A stretch of DNA of 22,514 bases, from positions 1 to 22,514 of the forward strand of contig DKFH01000183.1 of assembly GCA_002452315.1 (NCBI GenBank), read 5' to 3'. Below the pieces are notes generated by a model, which saw only the letters and a list, made by a program, of their open reading frames with translations, had not been told where the DNA came from and made no database searches. Shown piece by piece: positions 6,055 to 13,831 of this stretch (positions within the stretch are counted from its first letter, which is position 1; the number at the start of each line of letters is the position of its first letter). Position numbers and translations under genes: made by a program. Source of the stretch: Anaerolineaceae bacterium UBA6801 (GTDB lineage Bacteria > Chloroflexota > Anaerolineae > Anaerolineales > Anaerolineaceae).

Positions 6055-7212
6055 ATGGAAGACCTGACCCTTGACCAACTCATCTCACTGGGCCAACAAC
6101 AGCACAGCCCCAGCTTGTCGATGTTCCTCCCCACAACCCGCTTCAGCGATGACGTCCAAAAGAACCTGATCCGCTATAAAAACCTGCTGCAGGAGGCAGA
6201 ACAAAGCCTGAAAAACCTGGGCCTGAAGCCCCGCCAGGTGGAAGCCTTCCTGGCACCAGCGCAAGACTTGCTGGTGCACACCTACAATTGGCGCCACCAG
6301 TACGACGGCCTGGCCGTGTTCACCAACGGGGAGGATTTTCACGAATTCCGGCTGCCCTACCCCGTAGATAAACAGATGATTTTGGCCGGGTCTTACTATA
6401 TCAAGCCGCTCCTGCCCCTGTTCACCACCACCGGGCACTATTACATCCTGGCACTTAGCCAGCAGGAAGTACGCCTGTTTGAGGGCACCCAGCACAACAT
6501 AGGCCAAATCGAACTACCGGAAGGCGTCCCCACTAACCTGGATGATTTCCTCAAGCTGGACGACCCCCAATCGCGCCTGCAATTTCACACCGGCACCTCC
6601 CAGGGCGGGCTGCGGGATGGTATGTATCATGGCCACGCCTATACTGACAAAGAGAAAAAGGCCCTGGTGGAGCGCTATATCAGCCGGGTGGAAACCACGG
6701 TGAGCAAATTCCTCAACGAACACCCTGCACCGCTGGTGTTGGCCGGCGTGGATTATCTACTGCCCATGTATCGCAACGTCAGTGACTACTGGAACATCAT
6801 CCCCGAGGGGATCATCGGCAGCCCCGAACATCTGGATACCGCCGACCTGCGGAATAAGGCCTGGCCCCTGGTTGAACCCCACTTTCGGACCGAAGTTACA
6901 ACAGCGATCGCAAAATACCAGCAAGAAGTCGTCAACCGCAAAGCCACCGATATCCTGCAGGATATCCTCATCGGCGCCCATGCCGGACGGATTGACCGCC
7001 TCCTCCTGGCCTCCAACGCCAAAATTTGGGGCAATTTCGACACAACCACCGGCGAAGTGACCCACCAATCCGCCAGGAAGCAAAGCCAAGAGGATATTGA
7101 GCTGATCGACCTGGCCGCCGTCAAAACACTGGGAACCGGCGGAACGGTCTATGCCCTCGCCCAGGGTGACATGCCCTCCGATGCACCCATCGCGGCGATT
7201 TTCAGGTATTAA
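6055..7212 (+). CDS. Bacterial archaeo-eukaryotic release factor-like protein (baeRF family)
   Basis: The 385-residue soluble protein resembles the baeRF3-like group of bacterial eRF1 homologues. Features are SMFLPTTR at residues 22-29, IRYKNLLQEAEQSL at 39-52, a HQYDGLAVF strand at 81-89, LPLF and YYILALSQQEVRLFEG at 120-144, and a C-terminal GTGGTVYAL...AAIFRY (360-385) that fits the L7Ae-like last domain. The three-domain order matches eRF1, but no GGQ peptide-release motif is visible; the nearest is QGG at 183-185. Family members are proposed, from comparative genomics, to act in ribosome rescue or translation stress. A strong GGAAGGAG site precedes the ATG. The gene stands alone with its own promoter and terminator. 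The subgroup assignment is less certain than the family. Confidence 0.72.
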   Translation: MEDLTLDQLISLGQQQHSPSLSMFLPTTRFSDDVQKNLIRYKNLLQEAEQSLKNLGLKPRQVEAFLAPAQDLLVHTYNWRHQYDGLAVFTNGEDFHEFRLPYPVDKQMILAGSYYIKPLLPLFTTTGHYYILALSQQEVRLFEGTQHNIGQIELPEGVPTNLDDFLKLDDPQSRLQFHTGTSQGGLRDGMYHGHAYTDKEKKALVERYISRVETTVSKFLNEHPAPLVLAGVDYLLPMYRNVSDYWNIIPEGIIGSPEHLDTADLRNKAWPLVEPHFRTEVTTAIAKYQQEVVNRKATDILQDILIGAHAGRIDRLLLASNAKIWGNFDTTTGEVTHQSARKQSQEDIELIDLAAVKTLGTGGTVYALAQGDMPSDAPIAAIFRY

Positions 7213-7268
7213 CATCGGGCTCCTAAGCAAAAATCAAAAAATAAACCTTTCCCAAGCGAATGACTCAT

Positions 7269-7315
7269 GATCGCCACGCCCCAATTTTCCGGACCGTGGC
7301 GATTCGATTTTTCCC
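7269..7315 (+). terminator. Rho-independent terminator of the baeRF-like gene
   Basis: ATCGCCACG (7270-7278) pairs perfectly over 9 bp with CGTGGCGAT (7295-7303) around a 16-base loop. The T-rich tract TCGATTTTTCC follows. It lies 57 bases after the stop codon. Confidence 0.7.
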
Positions 7316-7374
7316 TTTCAGATTCCATCTTTTCCTATCAGTTACAAAGTCCCCGAAGCATAGCGGAGGGGATC

Positions 7375-7409
7375 AGCTAACCTCTACCAGCTACCAACCA
7401 CCTGCCACC
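7375..7409 (-). repeat. Heptad-phased tandem repeat after the yfcC-like gene
   Basis: Read on the minus strand, five consecutive 7-mers are GGTGGCA, GGTGGTT, GGTAGCT, GGTAGAG and GTTAGCT. They begin 6 bases after the TAA stop of the transporter gene. The GGT repeats every 7 bases. No hairpin terminator is visible in the remaining gap. Confidence 0.6.
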
Positions 7410-7415
7410 CGCTAT

Positions 7416-8870
7416 TTAGAACGGCCCATAATTGAACGCCAGCGCCAGCGCCAGGAAGATCACCGTTACCGGCAGGATGATCACCCACAAGCGCAGCACC
7501 CACTTTAACCATTTATGATAGGGGATGCCCGCCAGGTTGAGGGTGATCAGCAGCAGCGCGTTGGTCGGGTAGACCAGGTTTGAAAAGCCATCCCCAAAGG
7601 CGAACGCACTCACTGCGATCTGCCGGCTCACACCCACCAGGTCAGCCAGCGGGACAATCAGGGGGATGACCAGCAGCGCTTTGGCTGAACCTGAACTGAT
7701 GAACAGCTCCAGCACCAGCGTGAGCGCATAGATCGCTAGCGTGGAGACAAACGGGCTGGTCGTGGCCAGGCCTTGCGAAGTGGTGTAGAGCATCGTATCC
7801 AGGATGCCGCCGGCTGAAATGATCAGCTTGACGCTGGCTGCCATCATCAGCAGCGGGATGGCCGGTGCGATGCCCAAAAATCCCCCCCAGGCCGCTTTCC
7901 AGGCACCCTTGCCGATGCCGGCGATCAAGCCTGCCCCCACTCCGCCCACCAGGAACAACAGCCCTGAAAGCGGCATTGCCAGGGCGTTCAGCCCCTCGAT
8001 CCACGAAAACAGCATCACCACCACCAAAATCAGGCCGAAGAACACAGCCATAAAAATAGCCGCCCGTTTCTGCCGGGGATTATCGTCTATCTCAGTGTTC
8101 GGCTGGAACGCATCCGGTCCTACTTTAACACGGCTGTCCTCAGTGAACACCGGCGAGCGGCTCGGGTCCGCTTCCACCTTTTTAGCGTGGCGGGTGAGAA
8201 ACAACGCCAGCAGTGCGTACACACCCAGGAAAAGGACCAGGCGGGGTGCCCAGCCCGAAAATAAGGGCAGCCCGGCCAGCTGCTGGGCGATCCCAATGGT
8301 GAAAAAGTTGAACACCGCCGTGGAAAAGCCCACATTGGCCGCCAAAATCGACATGCCCAGCCCGGTGAGCGAATCCCAGCCCAGTGAAAAGGCCAGGGCA
8401 ATCATGATCGGCACCAGGGGGATCACCTCCTCTAGCAAACCGAAAAACCCGCCCAGCGCCATGAAGAAAAACGTCAGCACCAGCAGCAAGGTGTATTTTC
8501 GATTCCCAAAGCGCTGCACGATCGCAGAAAGGGCATAGTTGAGGATGCCGCTGCGTTCCATCACGGCAAAGGCCACGCCCACCAGCAGGATAAAGACGAT
8601 AATGCCCAAAATGGTCACCCCGTCAGGTGAAAAGAACACCTCCACCGGCGCGGTGAACCAGCGCCAGACGGGCAATCCAGGCTGATCGGTAAAACGGAAG
8701 GAATCCGGCATGATCACCGCTCCGCGGCCGGGTTCCTCTACCCGCACATACTCGCCGGCAGGAATCACCTGGGTCAGGATGCCTGAGAGCATCATCAACG
8801 CAAAAATAATCAGCAACGCCTGCAGAAACGCTTTCCTGCCGATTTGCACGCCAGATTTAATATTCGCCAT
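7416..8870 (-). CDS. YfcC-family membrane transporter (C4-dicarboxylate/amino-acid carrier-like)
   Basis: The 484-residue inner-membrane carrier has about 11-13 hydrophobic segments. It matches the YfcC/DcuC-like family: N-terminal ILTQVIPAGEYVR near residues 32-44, and the signatures LELFISSGSAKALLVIPLIVP and FAFGDGFSNLVYPTNALL in the C-terminal half. Members include arginine/ornithine-type antiporters and dicarboxylate carriers; the substrate cannot be told from sequence. No metabolic enzyme gene is next to it to hint at one. A hydrophilic loop near residues 228-270 splits the two halves. An AGGAG site lies 10 bases before the ATG and can pair with the CTCCT directly before the start codon. 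Confidence 0.85.
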   Translation of the reverse strand: MANIKSGVQIGRKAFLQALLIIFALMMLSGILTQVIPAGEYVRVEEPGRGAVIMPDSFRFTDQPGLPVWRWFTAPVEVFFSPDGVTILGIIVFILLVGVAFAVMERSGILNYALSAIVQRFGNRKYTLLLVLTFFFMALGGFFGLLEEVIPLVPIMIALAFSLGWDSLTGLGMSILAANVGFSTAVFNFFTIGIAQQLAGLPLFSGWAPRLVLFLGVYALLALFLTRHAKKVEADPSRSPVFTEDSRVKVGPDAFQPNTEIDDNPRQKRAAIFMAVFFGLILVVVMLFSWIEGLNALAMPLSGLLFLVGGVGAGLIAGIGKGAWKAAWGGFLGIAPAIPLLMMAASVKLIISAGGILDTMLYTTSQGLATTSPFVSTLAIYALTLVLELFISSGSAKALLVIPLIVPLADLVGVSRQIAVSAFAFGDGFSNLVYPTNALLLITLNLAGIPYHKWLKWVLRLWVIILPVTVIFLALALAFNYGPF

Positions 8871-8871
8871 G

Positions 8872-8885
8872 AGGAGGTTTCTCCT
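8872..8885 (-). promoter_or_regulatory. Hairpin covering the yfcC-like ribosome binding site
   Basis: On the minus strand AGGAG, loop AAAC, and CTCCT form a 5-bp stem with a 4-base loop ending 1 base before the ATG. The 5' arm is the Shine-Dalgarno sequence itself. Folding would block translation, but whether it is regulated cannot be seen. Confidence 0.4.
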
Positions 8886-8916
8886 TTGTGTGAATTACTC
8901 AGTTAATATCAGGGGA

Positions 8917-8944
8917 ATTATAACGAGTATTCTGATGTTGTGAG
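8917..8944 (-). promoter_or_regulatory. Candidate promoter of the yfcC-like gene
   Basis: On the minus strand CTCACA (8944-8939, 4 of 6 to the -35 consensus) is followed after 16 bases by a perfect TATAAT (8922-8917). This predicts a leader of about 40 bases that contains the ribosome-binding-site hairpin. Confidence 0.5.
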
Positions 8945-9057
8945 GATGCACTCGATAAGCCTCGGCATGAAAGCTAATCCATCAGCTGAGCCGACCAGGT
9001 GAGCGATCTTTTTGAGAAAAATGCAAGGATTGGAAGTAAAAAATAGATGATCGAAAA

Positions 9058-9092
9058 ATTCCCAGTTAATAATTGCCAGCTACCCACTACCC
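9058..9092 (-). repeat. Heptad-phased repeat at the abiEii stop codon
   Basis: On the minus strand the 7-mers GGGTAGT (containing the TAG stop), GGGTAGC and TGGCAAT follow in phase, and TGGGAAT recurs 14 bases later. It is the weakest of the four blocks but keeps the phase and position. Confidence 0.45.
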
Positions 9093-9866
9093 CAAATCTA
9101 CCTGTTGCCAGAACAGATCGAACATTTTAACGCGCTTCACCTGTGCTGCTTCCAACAAGAAGGGCGTTACGTCGCTGGCTAAGAACTCAAAATCATAAGC
9201 TGCGATCCGGTCCGCTATCAGTCTTCGAAGCTCATCCGGTGAATTAACAGCTAACTTTGCTTGTAAATATCGATAGTCCGGCTTTGTTCTGCCCAACAGA
9301 TAGGTGATGTCATAAAAGTCCCGGCCTTTGGGCCGCTTTCGGTTGACCACCGCAAAAAGCTTGTGCGACAATAGCAGCGGCAAGGGCGCAACTCTGATTT
9401 GAGTAAACACATCAAATTTGTTCAATATTTTGATCTCCGCCTGATAATCATAACCTTGCGCGGCCGCATCCACTCTGATGAGTAGCTTCTGGGCTAGAAG
9501 CGGTGATAAACCTTGTGCGAACAACAGCTCCGGGAAGCGAATATAGCAGTGATAAGCCCCCTTAGCTACCTTCTGGGTCTCCACCAGAAAGCCCTCTGCG
9601 ATCAGGAGCCGCTTCACCTTCTGGATCATATCCCCAAATTCATCCCAACTCAGACCATGGTTATCAAGGTCAATATCCTCTGAAAAACGCTGGTTATCAT
9701 ATAGAATCCGCAAAGCTGTGCCGCCGATGAACGTCACCTGGCTGGCCTGCTTGCTTTCAAAAATCCCCTGTAAGATCTTCACCTGCAGGTATTCACGCAG
9801 GATAGCCCGTTCATACCCCTGCAGGTTGGCTGGGTACTGGTCTTTGATCTGTTGAAAATCAAGCAT
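9087..9866 (-). CDS. abiEii: AbiEii/AbiGii family nucleotidyltransferase toxin
   Basis: The 259-residue toxin of a type IV toxin-antitoxin system shows the DNA polymerase beta-like nucleotidyltransferase signatures: FIGGTALR at residues 46-53 and RFSEDIDLD at 60-68 (metal ligands Asp64 and Asp66). HKLFAVVNRKRPKGRDFYDI at 168-187 supplies the conserved Lys, Arg and Asp. AbiEii proteins act on nucleotides or tRNA and cause reversible growth arrest, which aborts phage infection. All expected catalytic residues are present, so it looks active. It overlaps the antitoxin gene by 8 bases, consistent with coupled translation. Base composition is visibly lower in GC than the flanking genes, suggesting transfer. 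Its stop codon lies in a heptad repeat. Confidence 0.88.
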   Translation of the reverse strand: MLDFQQIKDQYPANLQGYERAILREYLQVKILQGIFESKQASQVTFIGGTALRILYDNQRFSEDIDLDNHGLSWDEFGDMIQKVKRLLIAEGFLVETQKVAKGAYHCYIRFPELLFAQGLSPLLAQKLLIRVDAAAQGYDYQAEIKILNKFDVFTQIRVAPLPLLLSHKLFAVVNRKRPKGRDFYDITYLLGRTKPDYRYLQAKLAVNSPDELRRLIADRIAAYDFEFLASDVTPFLLEAAQVKRVKMFDLFWQQVDLG

Positions 9867-10476
9867 CTAGATACCTCATGAACAACTTAACCCTGTGTTC
9901 CAGAGCTTGCTTGTTAAATATCATCAAATACTGATTAAACAGGGCGCTTTCTGTCAAAGGTAATAACGGCGTTCTATTCCAGCGAATCCCCTCAAAATCC
10001 TCGATCGTTTGGACATGTGGGTTTAGATACAGATAATCGAGAACGGCCTTTTCCAGGCTGGCTATGAGGAATTTTTGATCAGAACGGGGAATGACAACCT
10101 CGTAACCAAACATATACGCCGGTTTTACACTCCGATAAGTGAACTGGCCCCAAGCGGTGTCTAATCTGCGTGTCTTCCGGGCGCTGACACTGGTGACACC
10201 CAGCACGCTCTCAGGAATGACCTGGTAATACGCCAGGGCGGATTCAAGGCTGATATACGATGGCATATAAAGCTGGTTGGCAGCCGAAAATAAAAAGGTC
10301 TCATCAACTTCCTGATCTGCCAGGAAGTAATAGCCGCCTGCCAATGGCCGAATAAAACCACGTTGCTGCCAGTCATATAATTGTTGACGGTGAAAGCCCG
10401 GGTCTATTTTGCGGATATCATTCACGTTAAAGATAGCCAAGGTAGATAAATTGGGTTCAAGGTCATTAAAACGCAT
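9859..10476 (-). CDS. abiEi: AbiEi-type antitoxin / transcriptional repressor
   Basis: The 205-residue partner of AbiEii has an N-terminal winged helix-turn-helix with QLYDWQQRGFIRPLAGGYYF at residues 32-51. The AbiEi core SYISLESALAYYQVIPE (73-89) and the ASLEKAVLDYLYL helix (139-151) follow. In the studied AbiE systems AbiEi neutralises the toxin without binding it and represses its own promoter through inverted repeats. A matching nested dyad lies directly upstream here. The antitoxin comes first and overlaps the toxin gene, the usual order. The start has no good ribosome binding site (only AAGAAA), so modest translation is expected. Confidence 0.85.
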   Translation of the reverse strand: MRFNDLEPNLSTLAIFNVNDIRKIDPGFHRQQLYDWQQRGFIRPLAGGYYFLADQEVDETFLFSAANQLYMPSYISLESALAYYQVIPESVLGVTSVSARKTRRLDTAWGQFTYRSVKPAYMFGYEVVIPRSDQKFLIASLEKAVLDYLYLNPHVQTIEDFEGIRWNRTPLLPLTESALFNQYLMIFNKQALEHRVKLFMRYLDA

Positions 10477-10477
10477 T

Positions 10478-10523
10478 TTATATTTCTTTTTGTAAATACT
10501 TGTCTTTACTTTAAGAAATATAA
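10478..10523. promoter_or_regulatory. Nested 46-bp dyad, probable AbiEi operator
   Basis: TTATATTTCTT (10478-10488) and AAGAAATATAA (10513-10523) are perfect 11-bp inverted repeats. Inside them GTAAA (10492-10496) and TTTAC (10505-10509) form a second inverted repeat on exactly the same axis (10500/10501). The outer right arm overlaps the -10 box, and the left arm ends one base from the abiEi start codon. Binding here would block initiation, as known for AbiEi autorepression. Confidence 0.65.
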
Positions 10524-10548
10524 TAGCTCCTTTTCAACTGTCTGTCAA
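10520..10548 (-). promoter_or_regulatory. Strong sigma-70-type promoter of the AbiE operon
   Basis: On the minus strand a perfect TTGACA (10548-10543) is followed by a 17-base spacer and TATTAT (10525-10520, 5 of 6 to consensus). The predicted start near 10513 falls inside the dyad. This is the best promoter match in the window. Confidence 0.8.
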
Positions 10549-10665
10549 GTTAGGTGCTCTTCAGAGTTCAAAAACCTGAGGTAAGCCACATTAGTGTAAG
10601 ACACTATCCACAACTGACCACAATAAAGGTGATGGGGTCTCAAGCTACAAATGACTTGCAACAAG

Positions 10666-10735
10666 CCAGCTTTCACCTTTCACTTTACACCTTTCACCTC
10701 GCAGCTACCAACCACAAGCTACCAACCACCAGCTA
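10666..10735 (-). repeat. Heptad-phased tandem repeat starting at the murJ stop codon
   Basis: Read on the minus strand from the TAG stop, ten 7-mers follow without a phase break: TAGCTGG, TGGTTGG, TAGCTTG, TGGTTGG, TAGCTGC, GAGGTGA, AAGGTGT, AAAGTGA, AAGGTGA and AAGCTGG. The first four form two near-identical 14-bp units. The sense strand is G/T/A-rich with very little C. This is the longest block in the window. Confidence 0.75.
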
Positions 10736-12331
10736 CGAGCTCTTCTTTATCCTGCTCACCAACATCCCTGCCATCCCCCGCAATTCGGGCATCTTCAAGG
10801 CCCACATCAAACCCACATACACCACCAGGCCTGCACCCAGTGCGCCAAACAGCTCCACCACCAGCGAGCCTCCCCCCAGCAGCCAGCGCGCGCCGACAAC
10901 AGCTACCGCCATCAGCGCCGTCCCCGCCGCGCTGACCGCCACGCCCCGCCACACGTAACCCCCCTCCAGGCCGCCCAGCTTTTTGCGGATCAGGAACACC
11001 AGCGCGATGCTCTCCAAGCCGGTCGCCAAAGAATTGGCCAATGCCAGCCCGCCATGCGGCATCCAGCCGATGCGTGCAAACCAGGCCGAAAAAGCCAGAC
11101 TGAGGACGATATTGCCGCCCATGGTGATCACCCCCACGGTGACCGGTGTGCGCGTGTCGTGCAGGGCATAAAATGCCCGGCTGAGGATCTCCACCAGGGC
11201 ATGCCCCACCAGACCGGCCGCATACCATAATAATGCCCACGCCACCAATTCCGTCGACCGGGCAGTGAACTCCCCCCGCTGATAAAGCAACTGCACCAGG
11301 GGATAACGCAGCAGGATCAGCCCCACCCCCGCCGGTAGCGAGAGCAAGATGATCGCCCGCAGTGTGGAGGCCAGCGAGCGGCGCATCTCGTCGATCCGTC
11401 CCAGCGCCACCTGGGCAGAAAACGTCGGCAGCGACGCGATCGCCGCTGATTGTGCCACCGCCATCTGCGGCATCAGCATCAGGCTGAAGGCCAGGGTGAT
11501 GGCCGACACGCTGCCCTCCGGCTGGCCCAGCGCAATGATCGTGTTAACGATAAAGTTCATCTGCACGACGGCCACCCCCAGCAGCCGCGGCCCCATCAAA
11601 CGGAACACCTCCAGCACAGCCCGATCCTTCAAGCCCAAATAGGCATGGTAAGCCCGTGCAGGCAGACGCCACATCACTGGCAGCTTGACCGCCAGGTGCA
11701 ACAACGCACCCAGCACCACGCCCACCGCCAGGCGCTGGATGCCCCATGCCTCCGGCAGGAACAGCGTCCCGATGATCATGCCCAACGAATATAAGGCCGG
11801 GGCGATCGAGGGGATCAGGAAATTCTGGTGGGCGTTTAAGATGCCCATCACCAGGCCGCTGAGGCCAAACAGGATCACCGAGGGCAGCATGATGCGAAAG
11901 AGCTGCACTGTCAGGGCTTCCTGCACGGGGTCGGACCCCGGCACCAGCAGGAACAACCCGTCCTTCACAATCTGCGGCGCGAAGATCCACGCCAAAATGC
12001 TGATCAACACCAGCGCCAGGAATACCAGGTTGGTCACACCCGATGCCAGCCGCCAGGCGCCTTCCCGATCCTCCTTGGCCAAAAAGCTGGTGAACATGGG
12101 GATAAAGGCCGAACCCAACGCGCCGCCCGCCACCAGGTTGAACAGCAGCTCCACGATGCGGTTGGCCGCGTTGAAGGAGTCAAACTCTGCCGAGGTGCCA
12201 AAGGCGCGTGTGATCACAATCCCGCGGGCCAGCCCGACCAAATTGCTGATGATGAAGGCTACCATCACCGTGCCGGCTGCCCGGGCAATCTGTTGATTCG
12301 CAGTTCGAATCGGCGTTACTGGCCCGTTCAT
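10733..12331 (-). CDS. murJ: Lipid II flippase MurJ (MviN family)
   Basis: This 532-residue membrane protein flips the peptidoglycan precursor lipid II across the inner membrane. About 14 hydrophobic segments are visible, and the N-terminal family signature SNLVGLARGIVITRAFG appears near residues 29-45, followed by FNLVAGGALGSAFIPMF. The start at 12331 is preferred over an upstream in-frame start at 12364 because AGGAGGGG lies 3 bases before it and the ATGA overlap with mazG gives tight coupling. Length is normal. The C-terminus, RIKKSS, ends in the TAG that begins a heptad repeat block. Confidence 0.92.
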   Translation of the reverse strand: MNGPVTPIRTANQQIARAAGTVMVAFIISNLVGLARGIVITRAFGTSAEFDSFNAANRIVELLFNLVAGGALGSAFIPMFTSFLAKEDREGAWRLASGVTNLVFLALVLISILAWIFAPQIVKDGLFLLVPGSDPVQEALTVQLFRIMLPSVILFGLSGLVMGILNAHQNFLIPSIAPALYSLGMIIGTLFLPEAWGIQRLAVGVVLGALLHLAVKLPVMWRLPARAYHAYLGLKDRAVLEVFRLMGPRLLGVAVVQMNFIVNTIIALGQPEGSVSAITLAFSLMLMPQMAVAQSAAIASLPTFSAQVALGRIDEMRRSLASTLRAIILLSLPAGVGLILLRYPLVQLLYQRGEFTARSTELVAWALLWYAAGLVGHALVEILSRAFYALHDTRTPVTVGVITMGGNIVLSLAFSAWFARIGWMPHGGLALANSLATGLESIALVFLIRKKLGGLEGGYVWRGVAVSAAGTALMAVAVVGARWLLGGGSLVVELFGALGAGLVVYVGLMWALKMPELRGMAGMLVSRIKKSS

Positions 12332-13803
12332 GTCCCCTCCTCGTCCTGACCGGTCGCAACCCACCGGCGCAGGAGGTCTTCCGCCGAAAGGTCCATCAGA
12401 CGCTCGCCCTCGGCCAGAACTTCAGCTTCCATGGCGCCAAACCGCGCCCTGAAGCGGCCTAAAGCTTCTCGCAGCGCTGATTCGGCATCAATCCCGGCAT
12501 TATAAGCCAGGCCTGAAACCGCCAGCAGCAGGTCACCCAGCTGCGCCTTACCGGCCTGCTCGTCAAAGGCTGTCAGTTTGCTGGTGATGATCTCCGGGTT
12601 CCCCAGCGCAGCCAGGCGGTCAAAACCCACCCGACCCACCCGCTCGATGATTTGTTCCGCCTGCGAAAGGGCGGGCAGCGCGGACGGCACGCCATCCAAA
12701 AGGCCATTTTTCTCGGGGATGCCATGTGCCCGGCGCTCTTGGGCTTTGATCTGCTCCCAGTTGCGGATCACGCCGTCCACCCCGGCGACATCCACCTCCG
12801 AAAAGACGTGTGGATGCCGCCGGATCAGCTTGGCACTGATGCCTTCCAAAACGTGATGGATGTTAAAATCGCCCTCCTCCGCAGCAATCTGTGCGTGCAG
12901 CAGGATCTGCAGCAGCAGGTCACCCAGCTCTTCCGCCAGGCTGTCCATATCCTCCCGGTCCAGCGCGTCCAGGGCCTCATAAGCCTCTTCCAGTAGGAAT
13001 GGTCGCAGGCTCAGGTGGGTCTGCTCCCGGTCCCAGGGGCAGCCATCGGGCGCCCGCAGCCGGGCGATCACCTCCTGGAAGGCCTCAAAGGAGGACTGCG
13101 GCGAGAGTGCTGGCAGGTATAACGAGCTGAGCAGCCCTATATGCGGGCTTTTATCGATCTCATGCAGTGGCAGGTCTTCAACCAGCTCGCCGTCCGTGCC
13201 AGCCCCATGGACCAGACGGACCGCGTGCGTATCCGGATAGCTTTCCATCAGGGTCAGCTTGAGCTCGGCAGCCACATCCCGGTCGTAGATCTGGGCAATC
13301 AGTGCCGGGGCTGAGGGCGGGAAGCCGGGTGTTTGGCGCATGGAGACCTCAATCGCATCGGCCAGGTGCATCCCGGGGAAGGGATCCACGCCCAACGCGC
13401 GCCAGGTCGGCTCTAAAAAGCTCAACCCGTCGATCACCTGCACGGGGATGCCGGCCTCCTTAGCGCGCCGTGCAATCTCCGGGCAGGTGGCCTCAGCCAC
13501 AAAGGGATGACCAGGGACCGTATAGGTTACGCTCCCCGCCCGCCCCAAGTTGATAACCTTCTCTATGATCGCCGCATACACTGCCTCGAAGTCAACATAT
13601 TGTTCATACAGATCGTCAAAGCTCACCAGGGCCAGGTGCGCAGGCAGGTGCACGACCGTCGGGTGATGGCGGGTGCGCAGGTAAAGCGTTTCGATGCCGC
13701 CCAGCCAGTCCCAGGCTCTGCGGGTCAACGCAGCCGGGTCACCCGGGCCCAGCCCGAGCAAAGAGATGCCGCTTTTTAAACCTGTGCGTATTTTCTCCGT
13801 CAT
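12328..13803 (-). CDS. mazG: Fused tetrapyrrole methylase-like / MazG nucleotide pyrophosphohydrolase (YabN type)
   Basis: The 491-residue two-domain protein has an N-terminal corrin/porphyrin methylase-like part at about residues 11-230, with LLGLGPGDP (15-23) and VTYTVPGHPFVAEAT (92-106) as SAM-fold signatures. The MazG part at about 240-480 has LRAPDGCPWDREQTH (249-263), LLEEAYE (270-276) and EELGDLLLQILLH (291-303), the ExxE/ExxD magnesium site, and IKAQERRAHG. MazG removes non-canonical NTPs. The fusion is like Bacillus YabN; the substrate of the methylase part is unknown. The stop overlaps the murJ start by 4 bases. GGGAAGATC before the ATG is a modest ribosome binding site. Confidence 0.92.
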   Translation of the reverse strand: MTEKIRTGLKSGISLLGLGPGDPAALTRRAWDWLGGIETLYLRTRHHPTVVHLPAHLALVSFDDLYEQYVDFEAVYAAIIEKVINLGRAGSVTYTVPGHPFVAEATCPEIARRAKEAGIPVQVIDGLSFLEPTWRALGVDPFPGMHLADAIEVSMRQTPGFPPSAPALIAQIYDRDVAAELKLTLMESYPDTHAVRLVHGAGTDGELVEDLPLHEIDKSPHIGLLSSLYLPALSPQSSFEAFQEVIARLRAPDGCPWDREQTHLSLRPFLLEEAYEALDALDREDMDSLAEELGDLLLQILLHAQIAAEEGDFNIHHVLEGISAKLIRRHPHVFSEVDVAGVDGVIRNWEQIKAQERRAHGIPEKNGLLDGVPSALPALSQAEQIIERVGRVGFDRLAALGNPEIITSKLTAFDEQAGKAQLGDLLLAVSGLAYNAGIDAESALREALGRFRARFGAMEAEVLAEGERLMDLSAEDLLRRWVATGQDEEGT

Positions 13804-13831
13804 ATTGATCTTCCCAAAAAGCCCTTTAACC

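Noticed and set aside
7804..8538. Long plus-strand open frame opposite the yfcC-like gene
   Set aside because: It is a shadow of the high-GC transporter gene; no family match, and the minus-strand frame has clear membrane-carrier signatures.
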